From: Chitinophagaceae bacterium PMP191F | GTDB lineage: Bacteria; Bacteroidota; Bacteroidia; Chitinophagales; Chitinophagaceae | DNA length: 64,000 nucleotides | Reading direction: 5' to 3' | Assembly: GCA_001302245.1 (NCBI GenBank) | Contig: LGYU01000029.1 | Span: forward strand, 1-64,000 | Part shown: piece after piece, positions 17,812 to 26,463 of the stretch | Layout: every line of letters starts with the position of its first letter | Position numbering within the stretch: position 1 is the stretch's first letter | Translations under genes and position numbers: made by a program | The notes under the pieces: generated by a model | The model's input: the letters and a program-made list of their open reading frames with translations, nothing else | Databases searched by the model: none | What the model was told of the DNA's origin: nothing

Positions 17812-18702
17812 TTACTGATCGGTATCGTCGTTGTCAATAGCCGTATTACCGGGTTGACGGATCGCTTTTCTTGTCTTCAGGTCAAAAAACTGTCCTTTGC
17901 CTACAAAAAAGAACGGACCTTTTACGCCATTAGAAGCAGGGGAGTTGTCGCCTCTGTTGAGTTGTGCTGCATCATAAATAGCTACATAGGAATTACCGAT
18001 CACTTCAAAGGTGTTCTGCTGCACTACAATACCGGTGCTTTCGTCAATACCAATACCCAGCAGATTGGGATGCGCTTTGATTACTTCAATCAGGTCGAAC
18101 TGGCGGTTTCTCCGCAATACATGCTGATCAATGGCAACATTGTGTATAAAATCAAGTCCCTGTACATGATCGCCTTCCAGGATGTTATTGCCTTTGGTAT
18201 CACCACGCAGCAGGAACGAGCCTTGTATGGTGGCACCGGCAGAAGAGCCGCCGATAACACCACCGCGTTGCAGCAAAGCATTGAATTCACGGTGTGCAAG
18301 GGTTTGTAAATAAGCATCGGCCAGTTTCCACTGGCGGCCCCCGGTAAACCAGATAGCCGTTGCTTTGCGTAATGGTGCTACAAAATTTTCGGTATTGGCA
18401 ACTTTCTGATCACGCGTATGCAGAATGGTAATGTCCTGTACACCCAGTGAGGTCAGCATGTTTTTTTCCGGTGTACGGCCGCTGTTGATGGCAGAATCAT
18501 CGCCGGCGGTGGGAATGATCACAATACTGGCTTGGGAGCCACCAGCCAGCTCTACAAATCTGTTCCATATTTCGGGTGTTACCTTGCCGCCACCTACAAT
18601 CAGCAGATGACCTTTTTCAGGGCCAATAAAATCGGCAGTATTGGTTTGTGCCTGTGCAGACAGTGCGAACAACAGCAACAGGGAGTATACAAGCAGTTTC
18701 AT
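17812..18702 (-). CDS. Cyanophycinase-like S51 family serine peptidase, exported
   Basis: A 296-residue exported member of peptidase family S51. A signal peptide ends near LSAQAQ. Family blocks are present: HLLIVGGGKVTPEIW, AIWFTGGRQWKLADA, the nucleophile elbow GGSSAGA (Ser154), the DQHVLRRNRQFDL segment and GIGIDESTGIVV. Cyanophycinases release beta-Asp-Arg dipeptides from cyanophycin; exported Bacteroidota homologues may act on extracellular cyanophycin or on other beta-aspartyl peptides, so the substrate stays open. It is transcribed alone and converges with the LacI gene. Confidence 0.9.
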   Translation of the reverse strand: MKLLVYSLLLLFALSAQAQTNTADFIGPEKGHLLIVGGGKVTPEIWNRFVELAGGSQASIVIIPTAGDDSAINSGRTPEKNMLTSLGVQDITILHTRDQKVANTENFVAPLRKATAIWFTGGRQWKLADAYLQTLAHREFNALLQRGGVIGGSSAGATIQGSFLLRGDTKGNNILEGDHVQGLDFIHNVAIDQHVLRRNRQFDLIEVIKAHPNLLGIGIDESTGIVVQQNTFEVIGNSYVAIYDAAQLNRGDNSPASNGVKGPFFFVGKGQFFDLKTRKAIRQPGNTAIDNDDTDQ

Positions 18703-18854
18703 ATTGCCAGTTAGTTTGGTTACAGATCAAAATTTCGTACAAATTCTGTTAACACCACAGCAAAATTCCTTTTGTGCAAAGACAACCGGTTGTACGGCCT
18801 GAAAACGGGTCGGCCGGTATCTGTAAACCCGGACATGAAGGTTTGTAAACTAAA

Positions 18855-18872
18855 AGTCTATAAAATAAGTAG
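18855..18872. promoter_or_regulatory. Copy of the AGTCTA/TAGACT element (18-mer)
   Basis: AGTCTATAAAATAAGTAG is the exact reverse complement of 13277-13294. Its right half-site is degenerate (TAGGAA). It lies ~87 bp before the aldo/keto reductase start and 46 bp before the better copy at 18919. Confidence 0.55.
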
Positions 18873-18918
18873 GAAATTGCGAAAATAATTGATGTCTTGC
18901 CGTACATGGTACATGAAA

Positions 18919-18938
18919 AGTCTATATTTTAGTAGACT
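18919..18938. promoter_or_regulatory. Palindromic site AGTCTA-N8-TAGACT upstream of the aldo/keto reductase
   Basis: Perfect half-sites 20 bp before ATG 18959, where a bound factor would block transcription or translation start. It has the same half-sites as 13274-13294 upstream of the TlpA-like gene. Confidence 0.6.
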
Positions 18939-18958
18939 ATATGACCTAAACACAGCGT

Positions 18959-19843
18959 ATGCAAAAAATTTATCTCAGTGATGCCGGGCCCAAAGTATCC
19001 CCGGCTATTTATGGATTTTACAGGTGGCATGAAGTGAATAATCCTGCTCAGGCAATGGAGCAAACCATTAATCTTTGCCTGGAACTGGGTATCAATACCT
19101 TTGATCATGCCGATATTTATGGCGATTATCAGTGTGAAGAACTGTTTGGGAATGTAATTAAACAGAAGTCGTTCAAACGTGAAGATATTGTGTTGTTTAC
19201 CAAGTGCGGATTGTTGTTGCCCGGCAGCAGTCGCCCGGAAGTACGTATTCCGCATTTCAATACCTCCCGTGAGCATATTCTTAAAAGCGTTGACAATTCA
19301 CTAAAAAAACTGCGTACCGATTATATTGATATTTTTCTGCTGAATAACCTGGATCCGGTTTCCAACCTGGAAGAAACGGCATTGACATTGCGGCAACTGA
19401 AGGAATCGGGTAAAGTGAAAAATATTGGAGTGGTGAACTTTTCTGTTTTCCAGCACCAGTTACTGGCTTCTTACCTGCGTATTCCGATCGTAACCAATCA
19501 CGTGGATCTGAATTTGCTGAACACTACTGCGCTGGATAATGGCCAGGTCGATTACAGTAAACAGCGTTATATGCGGCCACTGGCTTCTGCACCGCTAGCA
19601 GCGGGCAGAATTGCAAATGGTACAGATGTACAGGCCGTACGCGTGCGGGCTAAACTGGAGACCATTGCCAGGAAGTATGAGGCAGATATTGAATCTATTG
19701 CAGTAGCATGGCTGGTAAAACTGGGGGCATTGCCGCTGATCGGTACAACCAATGAGCAACGTATCCGCAATATTGCCAATTCATTTACTATAGAACTGGA
19801 TCACCAGGACTGGTATGAGTTGTACCAGGCATCAAAAGGATAG
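18959..19843 (+). CDS. Aldo/keto reductase, YdhF-like, with the catalytic His replaced
   Basis: A 294-residue TIM-barrel NAD(P)H oxidoreductase. Alignment by eye with the YdhF group is clear: TFDHADIYGDYQCEELFG (Asp49 and Tyr54 of the tetrad), LFTKCG (Lys82), then the strand DYIDIFLLNNLDP and the RPLASAPLAAGRI segment. In YdhF-type enzymes the strand reads LLIHRPDP; here the position of the catalytic His is Asn129. Loss of this His usually lowers carbonyl reduction, so the substrate or activity may differ. The C-terminal cofactor-binding segment (GTTNEQRIRNI) is intact. The promoter region carries two palindromic elements shared with the TlpA-like gene. Confidence 0.9.
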   Translation: MQKIYLSDAGPKVSPAIYGFYRWHEVNNPAQAMEQTINLCLELGINTFDHADIYGDYQCEELFGNVIKQKSFKREDIVLFTKCGLLLPGSSRPEVRIPHFNTSREHILKSVDNSLKKLRTDYIDIFLLNNLDPVSNLEETALTLRQLKESGKVKNIGVVNFSVFQHQLLASYLRIPIVTNHVDLNLLNTTALDNGQVDYSKQRYMRPLASAPLAAGRIANGTDVQAVRVRAKLETIARKYEADIESIAVAWLVKLGALPLIGTTNEQRIRNIANSFTIELDHQDWYELYQASKG

Positions 19844-19857
19844 ACTTCGCAAAAAAT

Positions 19858-19901
19858 AACAGCAACCGCCATCTTCAGAACAAAGGATGGCGGTTACTGT
19901 T
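19858..19901 (+). terminator. Hairpin after the aldo/keto reductase gene
   Basis: AACAGCAACCGCCATC (19858-19873) pairs with GATGGCGGTTACTGTT (19886-19901) with one mismatch. The following T tract is weak (TATACT). Confidence 0.6.
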
Positions 19902-19916
19902 TATACTAACTTAATG

Positions 19917-19945
19917 ATAAAAAGCAGGAGGTAGAAACCACCTGC
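19917..19945 (-). terminator. Minus-strand intrinsic terminator in the 19844-20231 gap
   Basis: GCAGGAGGT (19924-19932) pairs with ACCACCTGC (19937-19945), one mismatch, and on the minus strand runs into TTTTTAT. No annotated minus-strand gene lies upstream, so it marks an unrecognised transcript, perhaps the frame at 19952. Confidence 0.6.
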
Positions 19946-19951
19946 GTCCGT

Positions 19952-20065
19952 TTACGAGAAAAAATCGCTGCTGTATAGCTCGCGAATATTTTGCACTGGT
20001 GAAATAACTATTTGTATATTCTCTGTATCATGTTGCTGGTGTAAAGCTACTGTGAATACGGGCAT
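19952..20065 (-). CDS. Candidate small protein (37 residues)
   Basis: A frame from ATG 20065 to TAA 19952 that ends 6 bp before a minus-strand terminator. The product starts MPVFTVALHQQ and ends YSSDFFS; it is not a membrane segment and has no known motif. Codons upstream stay open to a TTG that would give 47 residues. The rest of the 388-bp gap holds a 7-bp hairpin (GGTTGTT/AACAACC, ~20074-20092) and nothing else recognisable. A noncoding RNA is an alternative. Confidence 0.3.
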   Translation of the reverse strand: MPVFTVALHQQHDTENIQIVISPVQNIRELYSSDFFS

Positions 20066-20231
20066 AGCAATCGTGGTTGTTACCGAAACAACCAAAATCG
20101 ACTATGGAGCGACAGTATGTAATTCCGGACTGAAATAACAGTATTTAAAAAAGAGTGCCCGGTGAATTGTATGGCCAATAAAATGGCTTTAAGCAGCAGG
20201 TTGTAACTTTGGATAATATACAATAGCCTAT

Positions 20232-20615
20232 ATGAAAATTGATAGAATTGATCACCTGGTACTGACTGTTGCAGATATTGAAACCAGTATTGCTTTTTAT
20301 ACTACTGTGCTGGGATTTGATGTGGTAACATTTGGAGAAGGCAGAAAGGCGCTGGTATTTGGCCGGCAAAAAATCAACCTGCATCAGAAAGGTAAAGAGT
20401 TTGAACCCAAAGCTGATAAACCTACCTGTGGATCGGCCGATCTTTGTTTTATTGCAGCAACCAGTGTAGATACGATCATGGAAGAGCTGCAGCAAAAAAA
20501 TATACCGGTCATAGAAGGTATCGTTTCCCGCACGGGCGCTACGGGTAACATCAGGTCGGTTTATTTTCGTGATCCGGATCAAAACCTGATCGAAGTAAGT
20601 AATTATACAAAGTAA
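20232..20615 (+). CDS. VOC (glyoxalase/bleomycin-resistance fold) family protein
   Basis: A 127-residue vicinal-oxygen-chelate protein with two beta-alpha-beta-beta-beta units: IDHLVLTVADIETSIAFYTT at the N-terminus with the first metal-binding His (residue 8), KINLHQKG with a possible second His, and the C-terminal VYFRDPDQNLIEVSNY with the Glu ligand. The pattern matches the small single-domain dioxygenase or virulence-type VOC group, whose substrates are mostly unknown. It is transcribed alone. Confidence 0.88.
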   Translation: MKIDRIDHLVLTVADIETSIAFYTTVLGFDVVTFGEGRKALVFGRQKINLHQKGKEFEPKADKPTCGSADLCFIAATSVDTIMEELQQKNIPVIEGIVSRTGATGNIRSVYFRDPDQNLIEVSNYTK

Positions 20616-20708
20616 ACAGGGTGGAAGTGTTGCGGCATTTGCTTTCCCGCTATTTTAATTTTATATTGGCTGGCGGTAACATAATAACCCTTCACCAACC
20701 CTTCGGCC

Positions 20709-21335
20709 ATGTTTATTATCTGGGGCAAACGCGAAACCACGATCAGGAAATACACAGATCACCAGCAACGCTGTCCGCATTGTAAAGACTTTGATCTGCA
20801 TGTAGAAGTATTTGGAAAATATTTTCATTTTTACTATATCCCTTTTGCCTCGTTTGGGCCTAAATCAGTTTCCATCCGTTGTAACACCTGTAATGATTTT
20901 GTAGGTGATGCAGCACTGGAAAAGGAGTATGAAAAGCGCACACGTACCCCGTTCTATTATTATTCCGGATTGATACTGGTGGGGTTGCTGATCCTCTCTT
21001 TAGTAATGGTGTCTATAAACGGCAGCAGGGAAAGAAAGGCCTGGGTAAACGATCCGCATACCGGTGATGTATATGGTTTGCGCATTGACCAAAACGACTC
21101 TGTAAGCTATTCTTTTTTACGGATAAGCAGGATACAGGGCGACAGTGTATTTGTTTATCACAGTAATCTTGAATACAGCAGGTATGTTAATACAATGAAC
21201 AAAGATGACTTTTTTGTAAAAGACGATGAATTGCTCTTCTTTAAAAATGATCTGAAGAATATGCTGGAAAAAGGTGATATCAATGTGGTGAAGCGTGATT
21301 ATGAAGTGACTTCTGTTTTTAACCGGATCAGGTAA
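20709..21335 (+). CDS. Zinc-ribbon membrane protein of unknown function
   Basis: A 208-residue protein. Residues ~20-66 form a zinc ribbon with knuckles CPHC and CNTC separated by an aromatic hydrophobic stretch (YFHFYYIPFASFGPKSVSIR), the arrangement of small zinc-ribbon domains found at membranes. A single transmembrane helix follows (residues ~82-102, FYYYSGLILVGLLILSLVMV). The C-terminal ~100 residues are soluble, acidic-polar and probably extracytoplasmic. No enzymatic motif is visible and the role is unknown. Confidence 0.75.
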   Translation: MFIIWGKRETTIRKYTDHQQRCPHCKDFDLHVEVFGKYFHFYYIPFASFGPKSVSIRCNTCNDFVGDAALEKEYEKRTRTPFYYYSGLILVGLLILSLVMVSINGSRERKAWVNDPHTGDVYGLRIDQNDSVSYSFLRISRIQGDSVFVYHSNLEYSRYVNTMNKDDFFVKDDELLFFKNDLKNMLEKGDINVVKRDYEVTSVFNRIR

Positions 21336-21470
21336 ATGGTATTGGTGATCGCAAAGAAGCATTCGGTTCATGTAGCAGTATTTGCTGTTAATGTATCCTT
21401 TTATACGGTCTGATCATTTATAGTTGCAACAGTGGTGTCGTATAGTATTTTTATCGAAAATCAATATCGT

Positions 21471-22736
21471 ATGACAAAGCATCTGTTGCGGGGCAGCTTA
21501 TCATTCCCCGTGTTTCTGCTAGTACTCCTCACATTTTCTGCCTGCAAAAAGAATAAGGAAAAAGAACCTGATGGTGCCGGGAATACTCATCCTGTTATAA
21601 CTTCTTTTTCGCCCGCCTATGGCAGAGAAAATACCCTGGTAATCATCAATGGTGAAGGTTTCAGTAAAGACGCCGAAAAGAATACTGTATTATTCAGTAA
21701 TAATGTGAAGGCAGAGGTGGTGAGTGCCACTGCAACGCAATTAAAAGTAAAGGTGCCTGCCGGTATTGCTACAGGTAAACTTTCAGTATCAGTCAATGGT
21801 GTTTCAGCACAATCATCAACTGATTTTGTTCTTGGGCCAAAGGCGGTTTTTTCATTTGTAGCAACAACTAATACATTGCCCGGGCAGGCTAAAATGAGCT
21901 TTACCAACCATTCAGACAACGCGCTTACATACGAGTGGGAGTTTGCTAATGGAACAGTTGCAACCACTGCTGTACCCGGGGATGTATGGTATTATAAAAC
22001 CGGGAAATTCAATGTGCAGTTAATTGCCAGGAACGGAAATATGGCCGATACTATTGTAAAAGAAGTGTCCGTTACTACTGATAACAGTCTGACTGCTTAT
22101 TACATGTTCAGTGGTAATTCTAATGACGCAGTTTATGGTCAACATGGAACTGTTTCTAATGCTGTACTTACTACTGACAGGTATAATACAGCCAACAGCG
22201 CTTATAGTTTTAACGGCACCTCGTCATACATAAGATTACCGGATCATTTAATCAGGAACACCGGACCCGCCACAGCTATTTCATTGTGGTTCCAGGCTGC
22301 GGATCCCTCAGCAAGCGGGGCTATACTGGGATACCAGAATGCAGGAGTAGGGCCTGCTGCGACGTCTACAGATTTTGTATCAGCTGTCTATATCGGGACC
22401 GATAAAAAATTGCACGCCAAACTGTGGACAGGAGCTGCTGTGGTGATGACCCCCGCTGAAGAAGCAAATACAGACTGGCATCATCTTGTATTAACCGGTA
22501 ACCATTCTGGTCAGAGCCTGTATATTGATGGTGTGTTGAAGGGCAGTACTTCTGATCCGGTGGATAATTCTTTAGAAATGCTCTATAACCAGTTGGGGGT
22601 AGCATATGCCGGTGGCGTATGGCCTAAAGTACCCTCTACTCCTGGTTGGTTTTATTTTAAAGGAAAGATAGATGATGTAAGGATTTACAACCGCCTTCTT
22701 ACCGGCAGCGAGGTGATGGCATTGTTCAATGAATAA
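21471..22736 (+). CDS. Lipoprotein with IPT/TIG, PKD and LamG domains
   Basis: A ~421-residue surface lipoprotein. ATG 21471 opens a signal peptide with lipobox LLTFSAC; the GTG at 21432 would add 13 residues before it. Domains in order: IPT/TIG (HPVITSFSPAYGRENTLVII to about residue 120), PKD-like (FTNHSDNALTYEWEFANGT), then a LamG/concanavalin-A-like domain (~205-420; YYMFSGNSNDAVYGQHGTV and FYFKGKIDDVRIYNRLLTGSE). Such proteins bind glycans at the surface and are often linked to polysaccharide use. It ends at a bidirectional terminator shared with the convergent ferredoxin gene. Confidence 0.88.
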   Translation: MTKHLLRGSLSFPVFLLVLLTFSACKKNKEKEPDGAGNTHPVITSFSPAYGRENTLVIINGEGFSKDAEKNTVLFSNNVKAEVVSATATQLKVKVPAGIATGKLSVSVNGVSAQSSTDFVLGPKAVFSFVATTNTLPGQAKMSFTNHSDNALTYEWEFANGTVATTAVPGDVWYYKTGKFNVQLIARNGNMADTIVKEVSVTTDNSLTAYYMFSGNSNDAVYGQHGTVSNAVLTTDRYNTANSAYSFNGTSSYIRLPDHLIRNTGPATAISLWFQAADPSASGAILGYQNAGVGPAATSTDFVSAVYIGTDKKLHAKLWTGAAVVMTPAEEANTDWHHLVLTGNHSGQSLYIDGVLKGSTSDPVDNSLEMLYNQLGVAYAGGVWPKVPSTPGWFYFKGKIDDVRIYNRLLTGSEVMALFNE

Positions 22737-22750
22737 TAACATTAGTTATA

Positions 22751-22788
22751 CAAAAAGCGATATCATTCCGGAATGGCATCGCTTTTTG
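22751..22788. terminator. Bidirectional terminator between the LamG lipoprotein and ferredoxin genes
   Basis: CAAAAAGCGAT (22751-22761) and ATCGCTTTTTG (22778-22788) form a perfect 11-bp stem enclosing an ATTCCGGAAT palindrome. A-runs and T-runs on the two sides make it functional in both directions. Confidence 0.85.
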
Positions 22789-22806
22789 TATCCATGCTTC
22801 ATTATT

Positions 22807-23133
22807 TTAAACCATTTCTTCCTCAGCGCAAAGTCTGAATACAGCATTCTGCATGCTTTCATTCACCTGCAGTTGGCAGGCCAGCCTGCTGGTGCTTTCT
22901 GCGTCGGGCAATGTATCCAGCATATCCAGTTCAGCATTGCTGTGTGCCGGTAAATTATCTATCCCTTCCAGTACCTGCACATGACAGGTGCCACACATGG
23001 CCATACCGCCACAGGTAGCCAGTACATTGTATTCGTATGCCTTCAGTACTTCCATCAGGCTCAGGTTCATATCGCCTGGTATTTCCAGTGTACGCCGTTC
23101 GCCCTGGTTGTTTTCAACTATTATATTGATCAT
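22807..23133 (-). CDS. [2Fe-2S] ferredoxin
   Basis: A 108-residue electron carrier with a plant/adrenodoxin-type cluster: Cys41, Cys47 and Cys50 in CGGMAMCGTC and Cys86 in RLACQLQV, with a short acidic segment between. An ATG one codon upstream (23136) is equivalent. Together with the reductase gene that lies 32 bp upstream on the same strand it forms a two-gene electron-transfer operon, presumably NAD(P)H to reductase to ferredoxin to an unlinked partner oxygenase or reductase. Confidence 0.92.
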   Translation of the reverse strand: MINIIVENNQGERRTLEIPGDMNLSLMEVLKAYEYNVLATCGGMAMCGTCHVQVLEGIDNLPAHSNAELDMLDTLPDAESTSRLACQLQVNESMQNAVFRLCAEEEMV

Positions 23134-23165
23134 CATTGTGGTGTCCTTTTTGTGTGCAACGACGG

Positions 23166-24170
23166 TTAGAATGCATTTACGCCATTCACCGTGGTGTATT
23201 TAAAACTCAGTCTTTGTTCAGGATAAACATATTTGAATGCACTCTGCATCATCAGCGCACTTTCATGAAACCCGCACAGGATCAGTTTCAGTTTACCGGG
23301 GTATGTATTAATATCGCCAATAGCGTAAATACGTTCAACACTGGTTGAATAATCAAATGTATTCACACTGATGGCTGCTTTTTCAATATTAAGTCCCCAG
23401 TCGGCAATAGGGCCCAGCTTAGGGCTCAGGCCAAACAATGGCACCAGGTAGTCCGTAGCAACAGAGGTGACATTTTTATCACTGCCTTCAATGAATACTT
23501 CATTCAGTTTACCATTGCCTGCAATCTTTACAATATTCGATTTGAGAATAAGATTGATCTTTCCGGATTCGGCCAGGTTAAATACTTTTTCTGCTGAATC
23601 GGGTGCCCCGCGAAAAGTATCGCCTCTGTGCACCAGTGTTACCGATTTTGCCACATCCGATAGATATACAGTCCAGTCAAGGGCAGAGTCACCGCCGCCA
23701 GCCAGAACAATATTTTTATCACGGAAAAGCTCAGGATCTTTTACAATATAGGTTACGCCTTTGCCTTCAAATTGCTCCAATTGATCAATGGCTGGTTTGC
23801 GTGGCTCAAAACAACCGAGGCCCCCGGCAATGGCAATCACTTTACAATGTACCTGTGTATTGTCTGATGTACTTACAATAAAAGAACCGTCTTCCTGGCA
23901 TTCTATTGTTTCCACACGTTCTCCCAATGTATAAGTGGGCGCAAAGGGAGCTATCTGGTGTATCAGGTTGTTGACCAGTTCCTGTGCTTTGATACCGGGT
24001 GAACCGGGTATATCATAAATGGGTTTGTGCGGGTAAATTTCAGAAAGCTGTCCGCCAACCTGTGGCAAAGCATCCATAACATGACAGCGCATTTTCAGAA
24101 GTCCTGCCTCAAAAACGGCGAATAATCCTACAGGGCCTGCGCCAATTATTGCTATGTCAGTGTTTATCAT
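23166..24170 (-). CDS. Thioredoxin-reductase-like ferredoxin-NADP+ reductase (type 2)
   Basis: A 334-residue FAD protein transferring electrons between NADPH and ferredoxin. FAD site IIGAGPVGLFAVFEAGL (residues ~8-24), the PQVGGQLSEIYPHKPIYDIP segment typical of YumC-type enzymes, the NADP site VLAGGGDSALDW (~155-166), and IYAIGDINTYPGK near the C-terminus. The thioredoxin-reductase CxxC is absent, as expected for this class. The ferredoxin gene directly downstream supports the assignment. It is divergent from the TonB receptor gene at 24488. Confidence 0.92.
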   Translation of the reverse strand: MINTDIAIIGAGPVGLFAVFEAGLLKMRCHVMDALPQVGGQLSEIYPHKPIYDIPGSPGIKAQELVNNLIHQIAPFAPTYTLGERVETIECQEDGSFIVSTSDNTQVHCKVIAIAGGLGCFEPRKPAIDQLEQFEGKGVTYIVKDPELFRDKNIVLAGGGDSALDWTVYLSDVAKSVTLVHRGDTFRGAPDSAEKVFNLAESGKINLILKSNIVKIAGNGKLNEVFIEGSDKNVTSVATDYLVPLFGLSPKLGPIADWGLNIEKAAISVNTFDYSTSVERIYAIGDINTYPGKLKLILCGFHESALMMQSAFKYVYPEQRLSFKYTTVNGVNAF

Positions 24171-24449
24171 AGTGGTATATACAAATTATACGTTCAAAAG
24201 CGGCGTATCACATACCGGAACGCGGTTTCTTCCATTGGCATTAACAATTCTGAAGACAGAAAGTTGGTTTTCTGCAATGAGAAAGTGTAACGGGCCGGTA
24301 TGTAAGCAGGTGCAAAGAAAAAATGTATTGTATTGTTATACCTGCTATATCGGGAAAAACAGCTTACGGAATCGGAAACATGACGTTGAAATGCATAAGA
24401 TATATGTGTCAATAATAATATGAATGACTGCCGGCGGTTTGCTGCTATG
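24171..24449. other. Noncoding divergent intergenic region
   Basis: The gap between the reductase and TonB receptor genes is 317 bp. Apart from the promoter at its right end (24450-24479) I see no gene. The conserved B12-box of a cobalamin riboswitch was looked for, since the receptor is BtuB-like, and was not found. Confidence 0.5.
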
Positions 24450-24479
24450 TTGTTAATTAGCAGTACTTCATTACTTTTG
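24450..24479 (+). promoter_or_regulatory. Consensus Bacteroidota promoter for the TonB receptor gene
   Basis: TTG (24450-24452), 19 bp spacer, TACTTTTG (24472-24479), a good match to TTTG-N19-21-TAnnTTTG. Transcription should begin about 4-7 nt after the box, almost at ATG 24488, predicting a leaderless or nearly leaderless mRNA. Confidence 0.7.
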
Positions 24480-24487
24480 CGCGCTCT

Positions 24488-26410
24488 ATGCAAAAAATAA
24501 TATCCTTACCATTTATATTGATCCTGGTTGCAGGCAGCACGGCTACTGCACAGGAAGCTACCCTGAACCCGGTTACTGTTGCTGCTTCATTAAGTCAGCA
24601 AAGAGCATCTGAAACCGGTCGTAATATCACTATTATACAAGGCGAACGTTTTAAAGATCTGCCGGTACATTCGCTGGACGATCTGTTGCGCTATGTGCCC
24701 GGCGTGGAAATACAGGCCCGCGGCCCCATGGGTTCACAAAGTGATATCGTTTTGCGTGGCGGTACCTTCCAGCAGGTATTAGTAATACTGGACGGTATGC
24801 GGTTGAATGATCCCAACACAGGACACTTTAACAGTTATATTCCTATTGCGCCTGCAGAGATTGAACGTATTGAAGTGCTGAAAGGAGCTTCCTCAGCTAT
24901 ATATGGAGCTGATGCGGTGGGCGGCGTTATCTATATCATCACCAAATCATTTGCTGCAAAACTGGGGCAACAAGCCACACAGGTTAGTGCAGGTGTTGCT
25001 GCCGGTGAATACGGGCTTAAAAGTGCTGATGCCGGTTTTTTACACAGCAATCATAAACTGCATATCGGTGGCGGTGTGCTGACCAATAATGCTGATGGCG
25101 TACAGCAACGTGGTACTACCGGTTTTTTCCATAATAGCACTGCATCTGTTTCGGCCAATTACTATATCAACAGCAAATGGAATATAGCCTACCGTTTTGC
25201 TTATGATAGCCGCGATTTTGCTGCACAGAACTATTATACCACCTTCCTGTCTGATACAGCCCGTGAAAAAGTAATTGCAAGATGGCATCAGTTACACGTG
25301 GGTTACCAGGGAAAAAAAGAAAGTGTTACCCTGGATGCCGGTTTTAAATCGGTAACAGATAATTACAGCTACAACAAATTATCTGCCCCCAATAGCAACA
25401 TCTCCAGGTTGTTCCAGGCATTGCTGGTGTACCAGCTTAAATTAGGTACATCTGCCACATTGGTGGGAGGTGTTAACTTTCAGCAAAAAAGTATTGCTTC
25501 TAACGACAGGGGGGATCATTCGTTACATATCGCATCGCCTTTTGTGTCCCTTTCTCAAAAACTCTGGAAAGGGTTTACCGTACGCCCTTCTGTACAGTGG
25601 GTATTCTTTAAAAATATTTCTTCAGAACTGGTTCCGCAGCTTGATCTTTCACAAAAGGCCGGTAGCTGGCAATTGCGTGGCAGCATTGGCAAAACGATCC
25701 GTGATGCAGACTTTACCGAACGATACAATAACTACAACAAGTCATTTGTTGCCAGCGGCAGGGTGGGCAATCCTGATCTGAAAGCAGAACGTTCTTTAAG
25801 CTATGAAGCAGGGGCAGACTGGTTCTGGCAGGAAAACCTAAAAGTATCTGCTACCTTTTTTCAACGTTTTCACCAGCGCCTGATCGATTATAGCACTACT
25901 GCTTATGCAGATATGCCAAGAAAGGATAATCTTTCTCCTACAGGTGTATATGCACTGGCTAAGAACATTGCTTCTGTACATACAACCGGTTTTGAAACAG
26001 ATATCCAATATGTGCAGTCAATTGGTCAGTATCAAAAAATAACTGCCACAGCCGGGCTGGTATGGTTATCCAGCAACAGCAGTGATACTGTTCCTTCGTT
26101 TTATATTTCCTCGCATGCAAAATTCCTGACCAATTTCGGTATCATTTATCAATGTCATGATCTGATGCTGAGTGTAAACGGCCTGTATAAAAAACGCCAG
26201 ACACAATCTGCTACTGCCATCAACGCGGCCGTAACACCGGATTATTTCCTGATGAATGCCAGGGCACAATATTCATTCCTGCATAAAACACTTGCTGCAT
26301 TTGTACAACTGGACAATGTGTTCAACAGGCAGTACAGTGATCTGCTGGGTACTCCTATGCCGGGCAGATGGTTTTCAGGAGGTGTACAGTTCAGGTGGAA
26401 AAAGGGCTAG
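24488..26410 (+). CDS. TonB-dependent outer membrane receptor (BtuB-like)
   Basis: A 640-residue receptor. A signal peptide ends near TATAQE. The plug domain (residues ~25-150) has the typical text SLDDLLRYVPGVEIQARGP, IVLRGGTFQQVLVILDGMRL and RIEVLKGASSAIYGADAVGG; the rest is a 22-strand barrel ending FSGGVQFRWKKG. It lacks the carboxypeptidase-regulatory N-terminal domain of Bacteroidota SusC-like receptors and is small, similar to BtuB, CirA and other siderophore or cobalamin receptors. The ligand is undetermined. Its promoter is near the consensus and leaves almost no leader. Confidence 0.9.
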   Translation: MQKIISLPFILILVAGSTATAQEATLNPVTVAASLSQQRASETGRNITIIQGERFKDLPVHSLDDLLRYVPGVEIQARGPMGSQSDIVLRGGTFQQVLVILDGMRLNDPNTGHFNSYIPIAPAEIERIEVLKGASSAIYGADAVGGVIYIITKSFAAKLGQQATQVSAGVAAGEYGLKSADAGFLHSNHKLHIGGGVLTNNADGVQQRGTTGFFHNSTASVSANYYINSKWNIAYRFAYDSRDFAAQNYYTTFLSDTAREKVIARWHQLHVGYQGKKESVTLDAGFKSVTDNYSYNKLSAPNSNISRLFQALLVYQLKLGTSATLVGGVNFQQKSIASNDRGDHSLHIASPFVSLSQKLWKGFTVRPSVQWVFFKNISSELVPQLDLSQKAGSWQLRGSIGKTIRDADFTERYNNYNKSFVASGRVGNPDLKAERSLSYEAGADWFWQENLKVSATFFQRFHQRLIDYSTTAYADMPRKDNLSPTGVYALAKNIASVHTTGFETDIQYVQSIGQYQKITATAGLVWLSSNSSDTVPSFYISSHAKFLTNFGIIYQCHDLMLSVNGLYKKRQTQSATAINAAVTPDYFLMNARAQYSFLHKTLAAFVQLDNVFNRQYSDLLGTPMPGRWFSGGVQFRWKKG

Positions 26411-26463
26411 TAGCAGATTGTGGATTGTCAACCAATGTGATTAAATTAAGTAATTATTATTCC

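Noticed and set aside
24171-24487. Cobalamin riboswitch before the BtuB-like receptor
   Set aside because: The conserved B12-box core was not found and the promoter lies only ~8 nt before the start codon, leaving no room for a riboswitch.
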